Shown: positions 16,941-25,611, counted from the stretch's first letter. The stretch: DNA of 64,000 nt from CBDBZL01 sp965213545 (GCA_965213545.1 CBDBZL010000002.1:868001-932000); one strand, 5' to 3'. Made by a program: numbers and translations. The notes: generated from the sequence alone by a model not told the origin.

Positions 16941-17660
16941 ATGTCGCAACGCGATCTTCCGACGGGATGGGACTTGCGGCGAACAGGTTGGACCCTGCGC
17001 TGCGCAGCGATCGGCAGCGACGAACAGGTTTCGCAACTCCCGCACCCCGGCGCGTATCCGCTGCTGCTCGATGCGACCGGGTTCTCCGCGCCGCTGGTGG
17101 CGCGCCTGGTCGCCCGGCTGCGACCCGCCAGACGGGTGATCGTGCTTGGTGTTGCCGACGCCGGCGAACGCGCGCGGCTCATCGCGCAAGGGGCCGCCGA
17201 TGCGCTTGGCGGCACGCTCGCACTCGCCGAGCTCGACGCGCGGGCCCACCGGGTGCGCGAGCAGCTCACTTGGCTTCCGCGCCGCCGCGAAGCGGGGCCG
17301 CTGATGCTCGATCTGGTCCAGCGCGACGGGCGGCTGGGCAATCGCTGGCTGGGGCTGCATCCGCGCGAGTTCGGTCTGGCCTGGCGGCTTGCCGAGCGGC
17401 CCGGCGCGCGCGTCACCCGCCGGCAATTGCTGCACGATGTCTGGCGGCTCGACTACGAACCGGAAACCAATAGTCTGGAGGTCCACGTCTCGCGGCTGCG
17501 GGCCAAGCTGGCCCGGCTGGGTGGCGCGGGACTGCTCGAGACGGTGCCGGCGGGGGGATATCGGCTGACCGCCAGCCTGCCGCAAATCCCCGTTTCGCGT
17601 CGGGCCCCCGCTCATCCGGGCGATTCGCTCCCCCGGCACCAGGAGCTGGTTGCCGGTTGA
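16941..17660 (+). CDS. OmpR-type winged-helix regulator with degenerate receiver
   Basis: A 239-residue regulator. The C-terminal half (about 125-215) is a canonical OmpR/PhoB DNA-binding domain: LHPREFGLAWRLAERPG, then RRQLLHDVW, then the recognition helix in TNSLEVHVSRLRAKL, and GGYRL. The N-terminal half has the length of a receiver but no acidic pocket and no clear phosphoacceptor Asp, so phosphorylation control is unlikely. The start is uncertain: ATG 16941 is used, while TTG 16911 would add ten residues. It follows the aminotransferase by 165 bp on the same strand. Confidence 0.75.
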   Translation: MSQRDLPTGWDLRRTGWTLRCAAIGSDEQVSQLPHPGAYPLLLDATGFSAPLVARLVARLRPARRVIVLGVADAGERARLIAQGAADALGGTLALAELDARAHRVREQLTWLPRRREAGPLMLDLVQRDGRLGNRWLGLHPREFGLAWRLAERPGARVTRRQLLHDVWRLDYEPETNSLEVHVSRLRAKLARLGGAGLLETVPAGGYRLTASLPQIPVSRRAPAHPGDSLPRHQELVAG

Positions 17661-17749
17661 GCGGGGCACGCCCCCCGCGCGGCGCTGCAAGCCCATTGCT
17701 CTGCTGCCGCCCACGCGCTACCAGCCGGCCCCGGCCAGACCGGGGGCGA

Positions 17750-17823
17750 GGCCCGATGGCGGAGTGGTTACGCAGAGGACTGCAAATCCTTGCACGCCGG
17801 TTCGATTCCGGCTCGGGCCTCCA
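17750..17823 (+). tRNA. tRNA-Cys (anticodon GCA)
   Basis: A 74-nt cloverleaf with acceptor stem GGCCCGA/TCGGGCC, D-arm with GAGTGGTTA, anticodon GCA in CTGCAAA, T-arm CCGGTTCGATTCCGG, discriminator T and encoded CCA. Confidence 0.95.
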
Positions 17824-17986
17824 GCCCCCAATTCCGGGCCCGCGGTCTACCCGTCTCGCTGTCGCGGTTTGCCCGTCCCCGACTTCCTCGTTTATTCGTC
17901 TGCGCCAAACCTGCCGTTCGCGATGCCGTGAACCGGCAGACGTTGCGACAGGCTTGCGGTTTCGTTAAGGGCATGAGCGTGCGAGC

Positions 17987-18062
17987 GCCGCTTTAGCTCA
18001 GTTGGTAGAGCACATCATTCGTAATGATGGGGTCAACGGTTCGAGTCCGTTAAGCGGCACCA
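17987..18062 (+). tRNA. tRNA-Thr (anticodon CGT)
   Basis: A 76-nt cloverleaf with acceptor GCCGCTT/AAGCGGC, D-arm AGCTCAGTTGGTAGAGC, anticodon stem ATCAT/ATGAT around TTCGTAA (anticodon CGT), T-arm GGTTCGAGTCC and encoded CCA. Confidence 0.95.
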
Positions 18063-18075
18063 TTCTTCTTATCCT

Positions 18076-18234
18076 CGAGGCTGTTGCCTGCGCTGCGCTT
18101 CGGCGCCTCTGCGGGCGGCCGCTTGGCCTTGCGGACCTTGGCTCCGGAGGAGTTGGCGCAAGGGCGGTGCGCGAGGCTGTCTCCTGCGCTGCGCTTCGGT
18201 GCCTCTGCGGGCGGCCGCTTGGCCTTGTGGGCCT
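18076..18234 (+). repeat. Two direct copies of a 63-bp sequence just after tRNA-Thr
   Basis: 18076-18138 and 18172-18234 match with a 96-bp offset and only a handful of substitutions; both contain CTGCGCTGCGCTTCGG and GCGGGCGGCCGCTTGGCC. The copies start 14 bp after the tRNA. In one frame both read as a similar peptide (CAALRRLCGRPLGL), but no start or gene context supports translation. The rest of 18063-18379 holds nothing else I can identify. Confidence 0.8.
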
Positions 18235-18379
18235 TAGGCCGGGCAAAGTTGATGTAAGGCGTTTCTCGGTGCTGCGCATGAGCTGTGCAGACCATATGAT
18301 CCGTGCAGAACAAGGATCTTCAACAAAGAGCATATCCCGCTATCGAAAGCATCCGAAGCTTGCGCTAAAGCGCTCATCC

Positions 18380-18934
18380 ATGACCCCGACCGACTCTACG
18401 ACGCCATGGCTCGCCAGCCTTGCCCTACTCCTTGCCGCAACCGCATCAACCGCCGTGAACGCGCAGGCGCGGGACGGCGAGGCGCTGACCGCTCCGTTCA
18501 ACGCATGCGGCGCCATAGTCGATAACGCCGCCCGCCTCGCTTGCTTTGATGCCGCGCTCGCCGCGCTGCCGCGGGCCCAGGAGGCGGCGGCGGAACGCTC
18601 CGAGGCCGAGATCATCGCCAGCTTCGGCCTGCCCTCCGGCGAGGCAGCGGCACCGGGACCTTCAGCCGAGGCCGATCCTGCCACCACGCTCGTGCGCGAC
18701 GAGGACGGCAAGCTTGCCATCAGCTCAAGGGTCGCCGATGTCCTGACCGCGACCGACCGGCTGCCGGTCATCCTGCTCGAGAACGGTCAGTCATGGCGCC
18801 AGGGAGGCCAGTCAGGGCGGGGTTTAAGGCCGCGCGCGGGGCTGGTCGCTACCGTCACACCATCGGGGTTCGGCGGCTATCGGATGCGCTTCGAGGGGCG
18901 CACCGGCTTCCTCAGTGTCACCCGCATCCGCTAA
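18380..18934 (+). CDS. Secreted hypothetical protein
   Basis: A 184-residue protein with an N-terminal signal peptide (about residues 1-31, ending AVNAQA). A C-x(11)-C segment with FNACGAI and DNAARLACFDAAL follows; this pattern recurs in small periplasmic proteins of alphaproteobacteria. The C-terminal 60 residues look beta-rich, ending in GGYRMRFEGRTGFLSVTRIR. Function unknown. It is 21 bp before the 2Fe-2S protein gene on the same strand. ATG 18380 is the only start that gives a signal peptide. Confidence 0.7.
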   Translation: MTPTDSTTPWLASLALLLAATASTAVNAQARDGEALTAPFNACGAIVDNAARLACFDAALAALPRAQEAAAERSEAEIIASFGLPSGEAAAPGPSAEADPATTLVRDEDGKLAISSRVADVLTATDRLPVILLENGQSWRQGGQSGRGLRPRAGLVATVTPSGFGGYRMRFEGRTGFLSVTRIR

Positions 18935-18955
18935 CGCCTGCCGCCCCAGATCCCG

Positions 18956-19522
18956 ATGACCGGGCTCACGCTCAATTCGCGGCCGCTGGATTTCGCGCTC
19001 GATCCGCAAACGCCGCTGCTGTGGGTGCTGCGCAATGCGGCCAATCTCACCGGCACCAAATATGGCTGCGGCACGGGCGATTGCGGCGCGTGCATGGTGC
19101 TGGTGGATGGCGAGGCGCTGCGCTCGTGCCTGGTCACGTTGGCGGAGAGCGAGGGCCGCTCGGTCACCACCATTGAGGGCCTCTCGCGCGACCGATCGCA
19201 TCCGGTGCAACAGGCGCTGGTCGCCGAGCAGGCGATTCAGTGCGGCTTTTGCACCCCGGGCATCGCCATTGCCGCCGCCGCGCTCCTGGCGCGCAATCCG
19301 GACCCGAGCGAGGACGAGATCCGCGCTTCTATCCCCAACCTGTGTCCTTGCGGCGTCCAGCCCCGGCTTATCGTCGCGATCCGCCGGGCCGCCCGGGTCG
19401 CCCGGCGCGAGGAACGTCTCAGCGCCGCACCCGCCCCCGGCATCGACCCCGCCGACGCGGCCCGTGCGGTGCCCGCCTTGCGTGCGCCAAGCTCTGGACG
19501 AGAGGGATCAAATCCGCGCTGA
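18956..19522 (+). CDS. 2Fe-2S subunit of a molybdenum hydroxylase, isoquinoline 1-oxidoreductase alpha type; orphan
   Basis: A 188-residue protein of the small-subunit family of xanthine oxidase-like enzymes (IorA/CoxS). The N-terminal plant-type ferredoxin cluster is seen as GTKYGCGTGDCGACMV plus the later Cys of RSC. The C-terminal helical cluster uses the Cys pairs in IQCGFC and NLCPCGV. The second pair has Pro where Arg is usual. These subunits pass electrons from a molybdopterin-containing large subunit, normally encoded next to it. Here the next 150 bp are empty and the following gene is unrelated and on the other strand, so the large subunit is absent locally. The C-terminal tail of about 45 residues is not conserved. 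Confidence 0.8.
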   Translation: MTGLTLNSRPLDFALDPQTPLLWVLRNAANLTGTKYGCGTGDCGACMVLVDGEALRSCLVTLAESEGRSVTTIEGLSRDRSHPVQQALVAEQAIQCGFCTPGIAIAAAALLARNPDPSEDEIRASIPNLCPCGVQPRLIVAIRRAARVARREERLSAAPAPGIDPADAARAVPALRAPSSGREGSNPR

Positions 19523-19671
19523 GGCGAGGCGTTGCCGCCGATGCGTGGGACGCAGCATGACCCGACGCCGATCTTCACGACCAAGCCGGTCCGGGTCCCG
19601 CTGCAAACTCCACATGCCAGCCCCGGACCGAACCCGCCAAGCCGACCATAGCGCGGCCCGCCAGCAGCCCC

Positions 19672-20523
19672 TCAGCCGAAGGTATCGCGCGTGGCGGCGG
19701 ACGAAGGTCCGGCAAGCTGGCGATAGATCGCGACCAGGATGGCGCTCATCACCATCGCCACCAGCGCCCCGATGATGCCATTGACCAGCCCGGTGAAGAA
19801 CGCCGCGCCCGCTCCTTGGCCGATCGCTGCCGCAACCACTCCGGTAAGCCCCAGGAGCAGCAGGCTGATCACCACGTAGGCGATAAACAGCAGCACGAAG
19901 AAGCCGAAAATTGCACCCCGGTGCGGCGCGGTCAGCGCCCAGGACCGGCGCAGCGCCGTTAGTGGGTTGCGCTCGCCGCTCAGCACGATCAGCGGCAGCG
20001 TCAGCGACAGGCGGGTCATGGCGTAGATCGCGGCGGCGAACAGCACCGCGAACAGCACTATTCCCAGCACCGCGGCAATCCCGCCCCCGCCCGCTCCGCC
20101 CAGCAGCGCCGCAAAGCCGCCGATCAGCAGCGACAGCACGATGGCGAGCAGCAGGTAGGCAAGGAGGAAAATGAGGAACGCGCCGATCAGCGGCAGCAGG
20201 CTGCGCAGACCCAGCATGATCGCTTCGCCCACCGTGGGCCGCTCCCCGCCGATCAGCGCCACCATCGCCGCATAGCCGATCAGCTGGAGCACGGTGCCGA
20301 CGATGAAATAGATCAGCAGCGGCCCGATCACCGTCCCCATCGCCGCCGAGATCGCCTCGGGGTCTTCCCCGAGCGCCATGATGTCGAACGCATTGGGCGC
20401 CGCCAGCGCGAAGATCAGCGCGGGCAGCAGCAGGAAAACCCCGGCGACGATTGCCAGGAGCTGGAAATTAGCCCGCACCGAATGGGTCGCCTGCGACCAT
20501 GTGCGGTTCATGTTGAAACTCAT
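19672..20523 (-). CDS. Multi-pass membrane protein, unknown function
   Basis: A 283-residue integral membrane protein with about six long hydrophobic spans, rich in Ala, Leu, Gly and Ile. A cytoplasmic loop reads SGERNPLTALRRSWALT, the repeated hallmark of the glycerophosphodiester phosphodiesterase membrane-domain and YciC-like families. ATG 20523 gives the short cytoplasmic N-terminus MSFNMNRTW. The frame remains open upstream but is antisense to lipB there. No enzymatic motif is present. Confidence 0.7.
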   Translation of the reverse strand: MSFNMNRTWSQATHSVRANFQLLAIVAGVFLLLPALIFALAAPNAFDIMALGEDPEAISAAMGTVIGPLLIYFIVGTVLQLIGYAAMVALIGGERPTVGEAIMLGLRSLLPLIGAFLIFLLAYLLLAIVLSLLIGGFAALLGGAGGGGIAAVLGIVLFAVLFAAAIYAMTRLSLTLPLIVLSGERNPLTALRRSWALTAPHRGAIFGFFVLLFIAYVVISLLLLGLTGVVAAAIGQGAGAAFFTGLVNGIIGALVAMVMSAILVAIYRQLAGPSSAATRDTFG

Positions 20524-20604
20524 TGCCAATCCCCCGCTCGCCCGCCCGCTGCGGCACGACACCTCTTGATAAGCACGGCTGCGCGCTCCACGCAATCGGG
20601 CGCG

Positions 20605-21288
20605 ATGGCGACAGATGCAAGCGATGATAACCCGGCGGCGGCGCTGGAATGGCGCATGAGCGATGCGCCGGTTCCCTATCGCCAGGCACTTGCCGAGCAG
20701 GAGGCGCGCGCCCGGGCGATCAGGGCCGAGGGCGCGCGCGAACTGGTGTGGCTGCTCGAGCATCCGCCCGTCTATACCGCGGGCACCAGCGCGGTGGCGA
20801 GCGAACTGGTCGATCCGCGCTTCGAGGTGGTCGAGACCGGGCGCGGCGGGCGCTATACCTATCACGGCCCGGGCCAACGGGTGGGCTATGTGCTGCTCGA
20901 CCTGGCGCGGCGGGGCAAGGATGTGCGCCGCTTCGTCCACGCGCTCGAGACCTGGGTCATCGCCACCCTCGGCGAGCTGGGCGTAGCGAGCTGGGCCAAT
21001 CCTGCGCGGATCGGCATCTGGACGCGCGATATCGACGGGCGCGAGGCTAAGATCGGCGCAATCGGCTTGCGGGTGACACGCTGGGTGACGCTGCACGGGT
21101 TCGCGGTCAATATCGCGCCCGACCTGTCGCATTTCGGCGGGATCGTGCCTTGCGGTATTGCCGAGCATGGCGTCACCAGTTTGGAGCGACTGGGGATCGC
21201 GCTTGCGCCGGGCGGGTTCGATCGGGCATTGCGCACGCGGGCCGGCGACTTCCTCGCCGCGCTCGCCGCCCCGGAGGTGCCCGCGTGA
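20605..21288 (+). CDS. lipB: Lipoyl(octanoyl) transferase LipB
   Basis: It transfers octanoate from acyl-carrier protein to lipoyl domains. Visible signatures are GRGGRYTYHGPGQRVGY, the catalytic Lys in EAKIGAIGLRV, FAVNIAPDL and the catalytic Cys in GIVPCGI. The length of 227 residues is normal. The stop overlaps the GTG start of a small lipoprotein gene. It is divergent from the membrane protein at 20523. Confidence 0.95.
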   Translation: MATDASDDNPAAALEWRMSDAPVPYRQALAEQEARARAIRAEGARELVWLLEHPPVYTAGTSAVASELVDPRFEVVETGRGGRYTYHGPGQRVGYVLLDLARRGKDVRRFVHALETWVIATLGELGVASWANPARIGIWTRDIDGREAKIGAIGLRVTRWVTLHGFAVNIAPDLSHFGGIVPCGIAEHGVTSLERLGIALAPGGFDRALRTRAGDFLAALAAPEVPA

Positions 21289-21572
21289 TCCGCCTGTCCG
21301 TCTTGACCGCGATTGCGCTGCTGGTGACCGGTTGCGCGGACGAGCCCGAGCCCGAAGCCCAGCCCCAGGCGGCGCCCATGGGCGAGGTGCTCGAAGGCTC
21401 GATCAGCGACGAGATGATCCCCTACGACCTGCTTCGCTCGCAGGCGCCGCTGGAGGATCCTGCCGCGCGGGGCGCTGGAGATGGTCGGGCGCGAAGCGGC
21501 GCAGCGGGCGAGACGTCTGGAGTTGGCGCTCCAGACGCTGAAGCATCGCCCGCCGGCGAGCCGGCCGAATAG
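21285..21572 (+). CDS. Small lipoprotein, unknown
   Basis: A 95-residue protein with a signal peptide and lipobox (LLVTGC). The mature part is rich in Glu, Pro and Ala. GTG 21285 overlaps the lipB stop (GTGA), so it is translationally coupled. No domain is recognised; the conserved-looking part is ISDEMIPYDLLRSQAPLEDP. Confidence 0.65.
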   Translation: MIRLSVLTAIALLVTGCADEPEPEAQPQAAPMGEVLEGSISDEMIPYDLLRSQAPLEDPAARGAGDGRARSGAAGETSGVGAPDAEASPAGEPAE

Positions 21573-21662
21573 ACGCCTTACGAAGGGCGCGGTTCGGATC
21601 ACTGTTGTGGGCGGCTTGGCTCGAACATTTTTTCAACGTCGGGCTTTGGGTCCAAACCTGTA

Positions 21663-21678
21663 GGTTTCACGTGGAACA
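21663..21678. promoter_or_regulatory. parS-like ParB-binding site
   Basis: The plus strand reads GGTTTCACGTGGAACA; its complement, TGTTCCACGTGAAACC, matches the classic parS consensus TGTTCCACGTGAAACA at 15 of 16 positions. It lies in a 194-bp intergenic gap rather than in a gene. Genuine sites cluster within tens of kilobases of the replication origin, so this suggests a near-origin position. parAB are not in the window. Confidence 0.65.
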
Positions 21679-21766
21679 TATTGGGATTGTCAGAGCTTCG
21701 TAGCGATGTGCAACCGGTCGGATATCGTTCAGGAGGCTCCCGCAACCCCGTCATTCGCGATACGGC

Positions 21767-22654
21767 TCAGGTTTGCGCTCGAGCGATCAGACGCCGGGCG
21801 AGTTCCAGATGCGGACGGTCAATCATCCGGCCATCCAGCTGCAAGGTGCCCGCCCCCGGATTGGCGGCGAACAGGTCGATGATGGCGCGTGCCTGCACCA
21901 ACTCAGCCTCCTCTGGGGTAAACGCCTGGTTGATGATCGGCACCTGCGCCGGGTGGATCGCCAGCATTGCGCCAAAGCCGTCCGCCGCGGCGGCGCGAGC
22001 AACCCGGGCCAGGCCGGCTTCGTCGCGAAAATCGTCGAACAAGGTGTCGATCGCGATCACCTTGGCGGCATGCGCGGCCAGCAGCGTGGTGGCGCGCACC
22101 ATGCGAAAGGCGTCAGTCCACTCGCCATCCGCGCGCCGCTTGCGCGCCGCCCCGATCGCCGCCGACAAGTCCTCGGCGCCCCATGCCAGCCCCGCCAGGC
22201 GCGGAGACGGGGCATCGGCATAGGCGGCGATGGCCAGCGCCGCGGCCGGGGTCTCGCTGACCAGCGACACGATGCTCGTGGTTCCAGCTGCGATCCCCGT
22301 CTCGGCCTCCAGCTTGGTCAGGTGATCGGCCAGCGTATCGACCTCAGCGGGACCGGCGGCCTTGGGCAGCATGATCCCCGCTGGCGCGCCCGGCAGCACC
22401 GCCGCCAGGTCGTCGCGCCACAGGTCGGTATCCAGCGGATTGATACGCACCCAGGGCGCCGGGCCGTGGCTTTCGTCCGGGTGCCGGGAGCGCAGCCATT
22501 CCCCCGCCATCGCCCGGGCACGCGGCTTGGCCTCGGGGGCGACCGCATCCTCTAGGTCGATGATCATCGCATCGGCGCCCGTCCCCCCGGCCTTGCCCAG
22601 CTTCCTCTCGCTATCGCCGGGGACGAACAGCCAGGATCGCATCGCACGGATCAT
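21767..22654 (-). CDS. HpcH/HpaI aldolase / CitE-like CoA-ester lyase
   Basis: A 295-residue TIM-barrel protein of the CitE/malyl-CoA lyase family. It begins RSWLFVPGDSERK, has DLEDAVAPEAK, then VRINPLDT with the metal/CoA-binding region, and GLAWGAEDLSAAIGA before the C-terminal AIHPAQVPIIN. These match citramalyl-CoA or malyl-CoA lyases. The exact substrate cannot be assigned. It stands alone with 58 bp to the DUF2254 gene upstream on the same strand. Confidence 0.85.
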   Translation of the reverse strand: MIRAMRSWLFVPGDSERKLGKAGGTGADAMIIDLEDAVAPEAKPRARAMAGEWLRSRHPDESHGPAPWVRINPLDTDLWRDDLAAVLPGAPAGIMLPKAAGPAEVDTLADHLTKLEAETGIAAGTTSIVSLVSETPAAALAIAAYADAPSPRLAGLAWGAEDLSAAIGAARKRRADGEWTDAFRMVRATTLLAAHAAKVIAIDTLFDDFRDEAGLARVARAAAADGFGAMLAIHPAQVPIINQAFTPEEAELVQARAIIDLFAANPGAGTLQLDGRMIDRPHLELARRLIARAQT

Positions 22655-22712
22655 GTCCCGCCCCCCAATGCCGCGAAACTCATGCCGGAGGGGATACAGC
22701 GCAAGGGAAGCA

Positions 22713-24065
22713 TCAGTCCAGTTCGCGCATCAGCTTGGTGTAGCTGTGCTCCACTTCATCCAGCTCGGGGCCGCGCAGTTCGAGCCGCGCCTGCTCGAGC
22801 AGCAGATGCGCCTCGCGTGTCAGCCCTTCGCGCCGCCCGCTGCCAGTGATGGTGGTTGCCGTATCGCCCAGCGCTTCGAGGAAGCTCAGGGCGGCGATCC
22901 GGTTGGTCGCCACCGCCGGTCGCAAAGCGCCAAAGCCGCGGACCAGGTAATAATCGAAACCGCCGCCCAGCGGAACCACCCGGTTGGCGCCATTCTCGCC
23001 CTCGTCGATCGCCTGCAAGCGCAGGTCGCGCCGGCCAAGCTCGGCGGTGGCCGCGCCCAGCCAATGGATCGAGGTGATCGCGGTGAACGGGTCGTTGATG
23101 CCGGGGGAAAGCGCCCGCAGCGCAATCTCGACCAGTTCGTCGATCAGGAAGTCGACATCCTGCGAGGGGGTGCGTCTGCTGCCCAGCGCCAGTCCCGCGC
23201 GCACCGCCTCCACCATGGCGGCGAACCGCGTCGCTGCTTCCTCGCCGTCCTCCTCGCGAGCCCCCTCGGGCTTCCAGCGCGCCACCACCATGTTGGGATG
23301 GATGAAGTCGCCGGTGCGCACCGCCATGGCCAGATGGCCGCCCTGACCGTGCGCCACCTTGTGCAGCCCCTCGAAATTGATCAGCTGGATATAGCCGATA
23401 TCGCTGGCGATAATGGGCAGACCGCCGTCGAGCGGACGCGGCTCGATGCCGCAATCATCATCGGGAAAACGCTTGTCGACCAGCTTGAGCAGCCGCGTGC
23501 CGATGGCGTGCAACACCGAATTGATCCGGATGGAATCGGGCACGTGGTTGAGGAAGTAGACCAGCACCGCGACCGAGACGCCGGTCAGCGCGAAGGCAAC
23601 GAGCAGCGAAAGCTGCGGCACGAAGCCAGGCAGCTCGGTGCCCCCGTCGCCGATGATGAACGCGGTGGGCTCGTCCTGCTGGCGCACGGTGCGCAAAATC
23701 GTCAGCGAATAGACGAAGGTGGCGATGAAAGTGGCCAGGCTGAACTGGTTGCCGCGGTCTTCCATGAAGTTGGTCAGCAGACGCGGGCCGTAATTGGCGC
23801 TGGCAAAGGCAACCGCGGCGATGGTGATGGAAAATACGGTCGAGGCCACTCCGATCATCGAGCTGGAGATGACGCTCAACATGTTGGTCGCCCCATCGGG
23901 CTGCGCGGGGACCAGCCAACCGATGGTCGACAGCCAGTCGGACCAGCCGTTGCGGTCGAGCCAGATGGTCAGGAAAGCCAGCGCCACCGCGGCAATGGCG
24001 AACAGCGCGGGGTAGAACCAGTAGGTGGCGAGCACATTGTGCCACAGGGCGCGCAGCTTGGTCAT
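22713..24065 (-). CDS. DUF2254 membrane protein
   Basis: A 450-residue protein with four hydrophobic segments in the first 170 residues (about 15-35, 60-85, 105-130 and 140-165). A large soluble C-terminal domain follows. The segment ISSSMIGVASTVFSITIAAVAFASANYGPRLL (key part VFSITIAAV) and PGINDPFTAI are characteristic of DUF2254. The function of the family is unknown. Confidence 0.85.
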   Translation of the reverse strand: MTKLRALWHNVLATYWFYPALFAIAAVALAFLTIWLDRNGWSDWLSTIGWLVPAQPDGATNMLSVISSSMIGVASTVFSITIAAVAFASANYGPRLLTNFMEDRGNQFSLATFIATFVYSLTILRTVRQQDEPTAFIIGDGGTELPGFVPQLSLLVAFALTGVSVAVLVYFLNHVPDSIRINSVLHAIGTRLLKLVDKRFPDDDCGIEPRPLDGGLPIIASDIGYIQLINFEGLHKVAHGQGGHLAMAVRTGDFIHPNMVVARWKPEGAREEDGEEAATRFAAMVEAVRAGLALGSRRTPSQDVDFLIDELVEIALRALSPGINDPFTAITSIHWLGAATAELGRRDLRLQAIDEGENGANRVVPLGGGFDYYLVRGFGALRPAVATNRIAALSFLEALGDTATTITGSGRREGLTREAHLLLEQARLELRGPELDEVEHSYTKLMRELD

Positions 24066-24130
24066 GGGTGGGGCAACGCACGCGCTAGCCGGGGGTTGCT
24101 CATGGCACCGCCTTTGTCAGATACGCGAGT

Positions 24131-24535
24131 TTACGTTTGGGACGAACGGTTAAAGCAACTTACGAAGCCGGCCCTGCGGACGCCGTTCAGCTTTTGCGCA
24201 ACCGGTGACTCCGAAATGAACCGTCGCTCGTTTTGATTGAGCGTATCACAGTCGCAATTCATCAACAGCCGCAATACGACGTTCGAGTTTTGCCGAACTG
24301 CTCCGGCAAGAGCTATGCGGACCGCTCGAAAACCGTCCGGATTTCCCGGACGATAGGCTATCCCATTCAATTGTCGGTAAACGTTCTTGGCATATTCATA
24401 AACGGGCCGAGACCGGCGTGTGAAGCGCCCCACATACATTCCGTAGCCTTCGATTTCCCATCTGTAGATGCCCGGCCTGTCGAACGTGGTCCCTTCGGCC
24501 TGTTCGATCGAGAACCAGTCAATGGGATATCGCAT
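24131..24535 (-). CDS. Small GIY-YIG-like protein
   Basis: A 134-residue protein whose centre reads PGIYRWEIEGYGMYVGRFTRRSRP, that is GIY, ten residues, YVG. An Arg-rich helix follows, and later NERRFI with a Glu. This is the layout of the GIY-YIG nuclease fold, but the match is short, so nuclease activity is uncertain. Its ATG shares one base with the nadA stop (TGATG), so it is translated from the nadA message. Codon use looks less GC-biased than nadA, suggesting recent acquisition. Confidence 0.6.
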   Translation of the reverse strand: MRYPIDWFSIEQAEGTTFDRPGIYRWEIEGYGMYVGRFTRRSRPVYEYAKNVYRQLNGIAYRPGNPDGFRAVRIALAGAVRQNSNVVLRLLMNCDCDTLNQNERRFISESPVAQKLNGVRRAGFVSCFNRSSQT

Positions 24536-25524
24536 CAGACCCGCCCCAGATCGGCCTTGCCGATGGTGCCGCTGGCCATTTCCAGCATGCGGTCGAGGCT
24601 GCGCTTGGCCTTGAGGCGCAGGCCCTCCTCGATGTCGATACGCGGCTCCAGATCGCGCAAGGCGGCATAGAGTTTCTCCATGGTATTCAAGGCCATGTAC
24701 GGACAGATGTTGCAATTGCAGTTGCCGTCCGCCCCCGGCGCACCGATGAACTGCTTGTCCGGCAGGGCCTTTTGCATCTGGTGGATGATGTGCGGCTCGG
24801 TCGCCACGATCAGCGTCTGGCCGGGAAAGGTGCGCGCGAATTGCAGGATCGAGCTGGTCGAGCCCACGTGGTCGGCATGTTCGATGATGTGTGGCGGACA
24901 TTCGGGATGCGCGGCCACCGGCGCCTGCGGGTGCTGCGCCTTCAGCTTGATGAGCTCGCTTTCGGAGAACGCCTCGTGAACGATGCACACGCCCGGCCAT
25001 AGCAGCATGTCGCGACCGAACTTGCGGTTGAGATAGCCGCCCAGGTGCCTGTCCGGCCCGAAGATGATCTTCTGGTCCTGGGGGATCTGCGAAAGGATGG
25101 TCTCGGCGCTGGACGAGGTGACGATGACGTCCGACAGCGCCTTCACTTCGGTCGAGCAGTTAATATAGGTCAGCGCGATATGATCGGGATGCGCCTCGCG
25201 GAAGGCGCGGAACTTGTCGGGCGGGCAGCTGTCCTCCAAGCTGCACCCGGCATCCATGTCGGGCAGCACGACGATCTTTTGGGGCGACAGGATCTTGGCG
25301 GTCTCGGCCATGAACTTGACGCCGCAAAAGGCGATGACCTGGGCATCCGTATCCGCCGCCTTGCGCGACAATTCCAGGCTGTCACCCACGAAATCGGCGA
25401 TGTCCTGCAATTCGGGCTTCTGGTAGTAATGCGCCAGGATCACCGCCCGCCGCTCATGCCGCAGCCGGTCGATCTCTTCGCGCAGGTTGGTGCCGACCAG
25501 CGGCGCTTTCGTCTCGGCACTCAT
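24535..25524 (-). CDS. nadA: Quinolinate synthase NadA
   Basis: It condenses iminoaspartate with dihydroxyacetone phosphate in de novo NAD synthesis, using a 4Fe-4S cluster. Cluster and substrate residues are visible in YINCSTEVKA, CSLEDSCPP, HPECPP and CNCNICPYM. The length of 329 residues is normal. nadB and nadC are not nearby. A small GIY-YIG-like gene overlaps its stop codon. Confidence 0.95.
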   Translation of the reverse strand: MSAETKAPLVGTNLREEIDRLRHERRAVILAHYYQKPELQDIADFVGDSLELSRKAADTDAQVIAFCGVKFMAETAKILSPQKIVVLPDMDAGCSLEDSCPPDKFRAFREAHPDHIALTYINCSTEVKALSDVIVTSSSAETILSQIPQDQKIIFGPDRHLGGYLNRKFGRDMLLWPGVCIVHEAFSESELIKLKAQHPQAPVAAHPECPPHIIEHADHVGSTSSILQFARTFPGQTLIVATEPHIIHQMQKALPDKQFIGAPGADGNCNCNICPYMALNTMEKLYAALRDLEPRIDIEEGLRLKAKRSLDRMLEMASGTIGKADLGRV

Positions 25525-25611
25525 TGCCTTGCTCCCCTCATGCCTGTCCGCCCTGGATATTGGTCAGCCCCCGATATGGGGATGCGCGCGCGATTGCGCA
25601 AAAACCGGCGG

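Noticed and set aside
22362..24236. 624-residue frame opposite DUF2254 and the CitE-like gene
   Set aside because: Antisense shadow with no family features.
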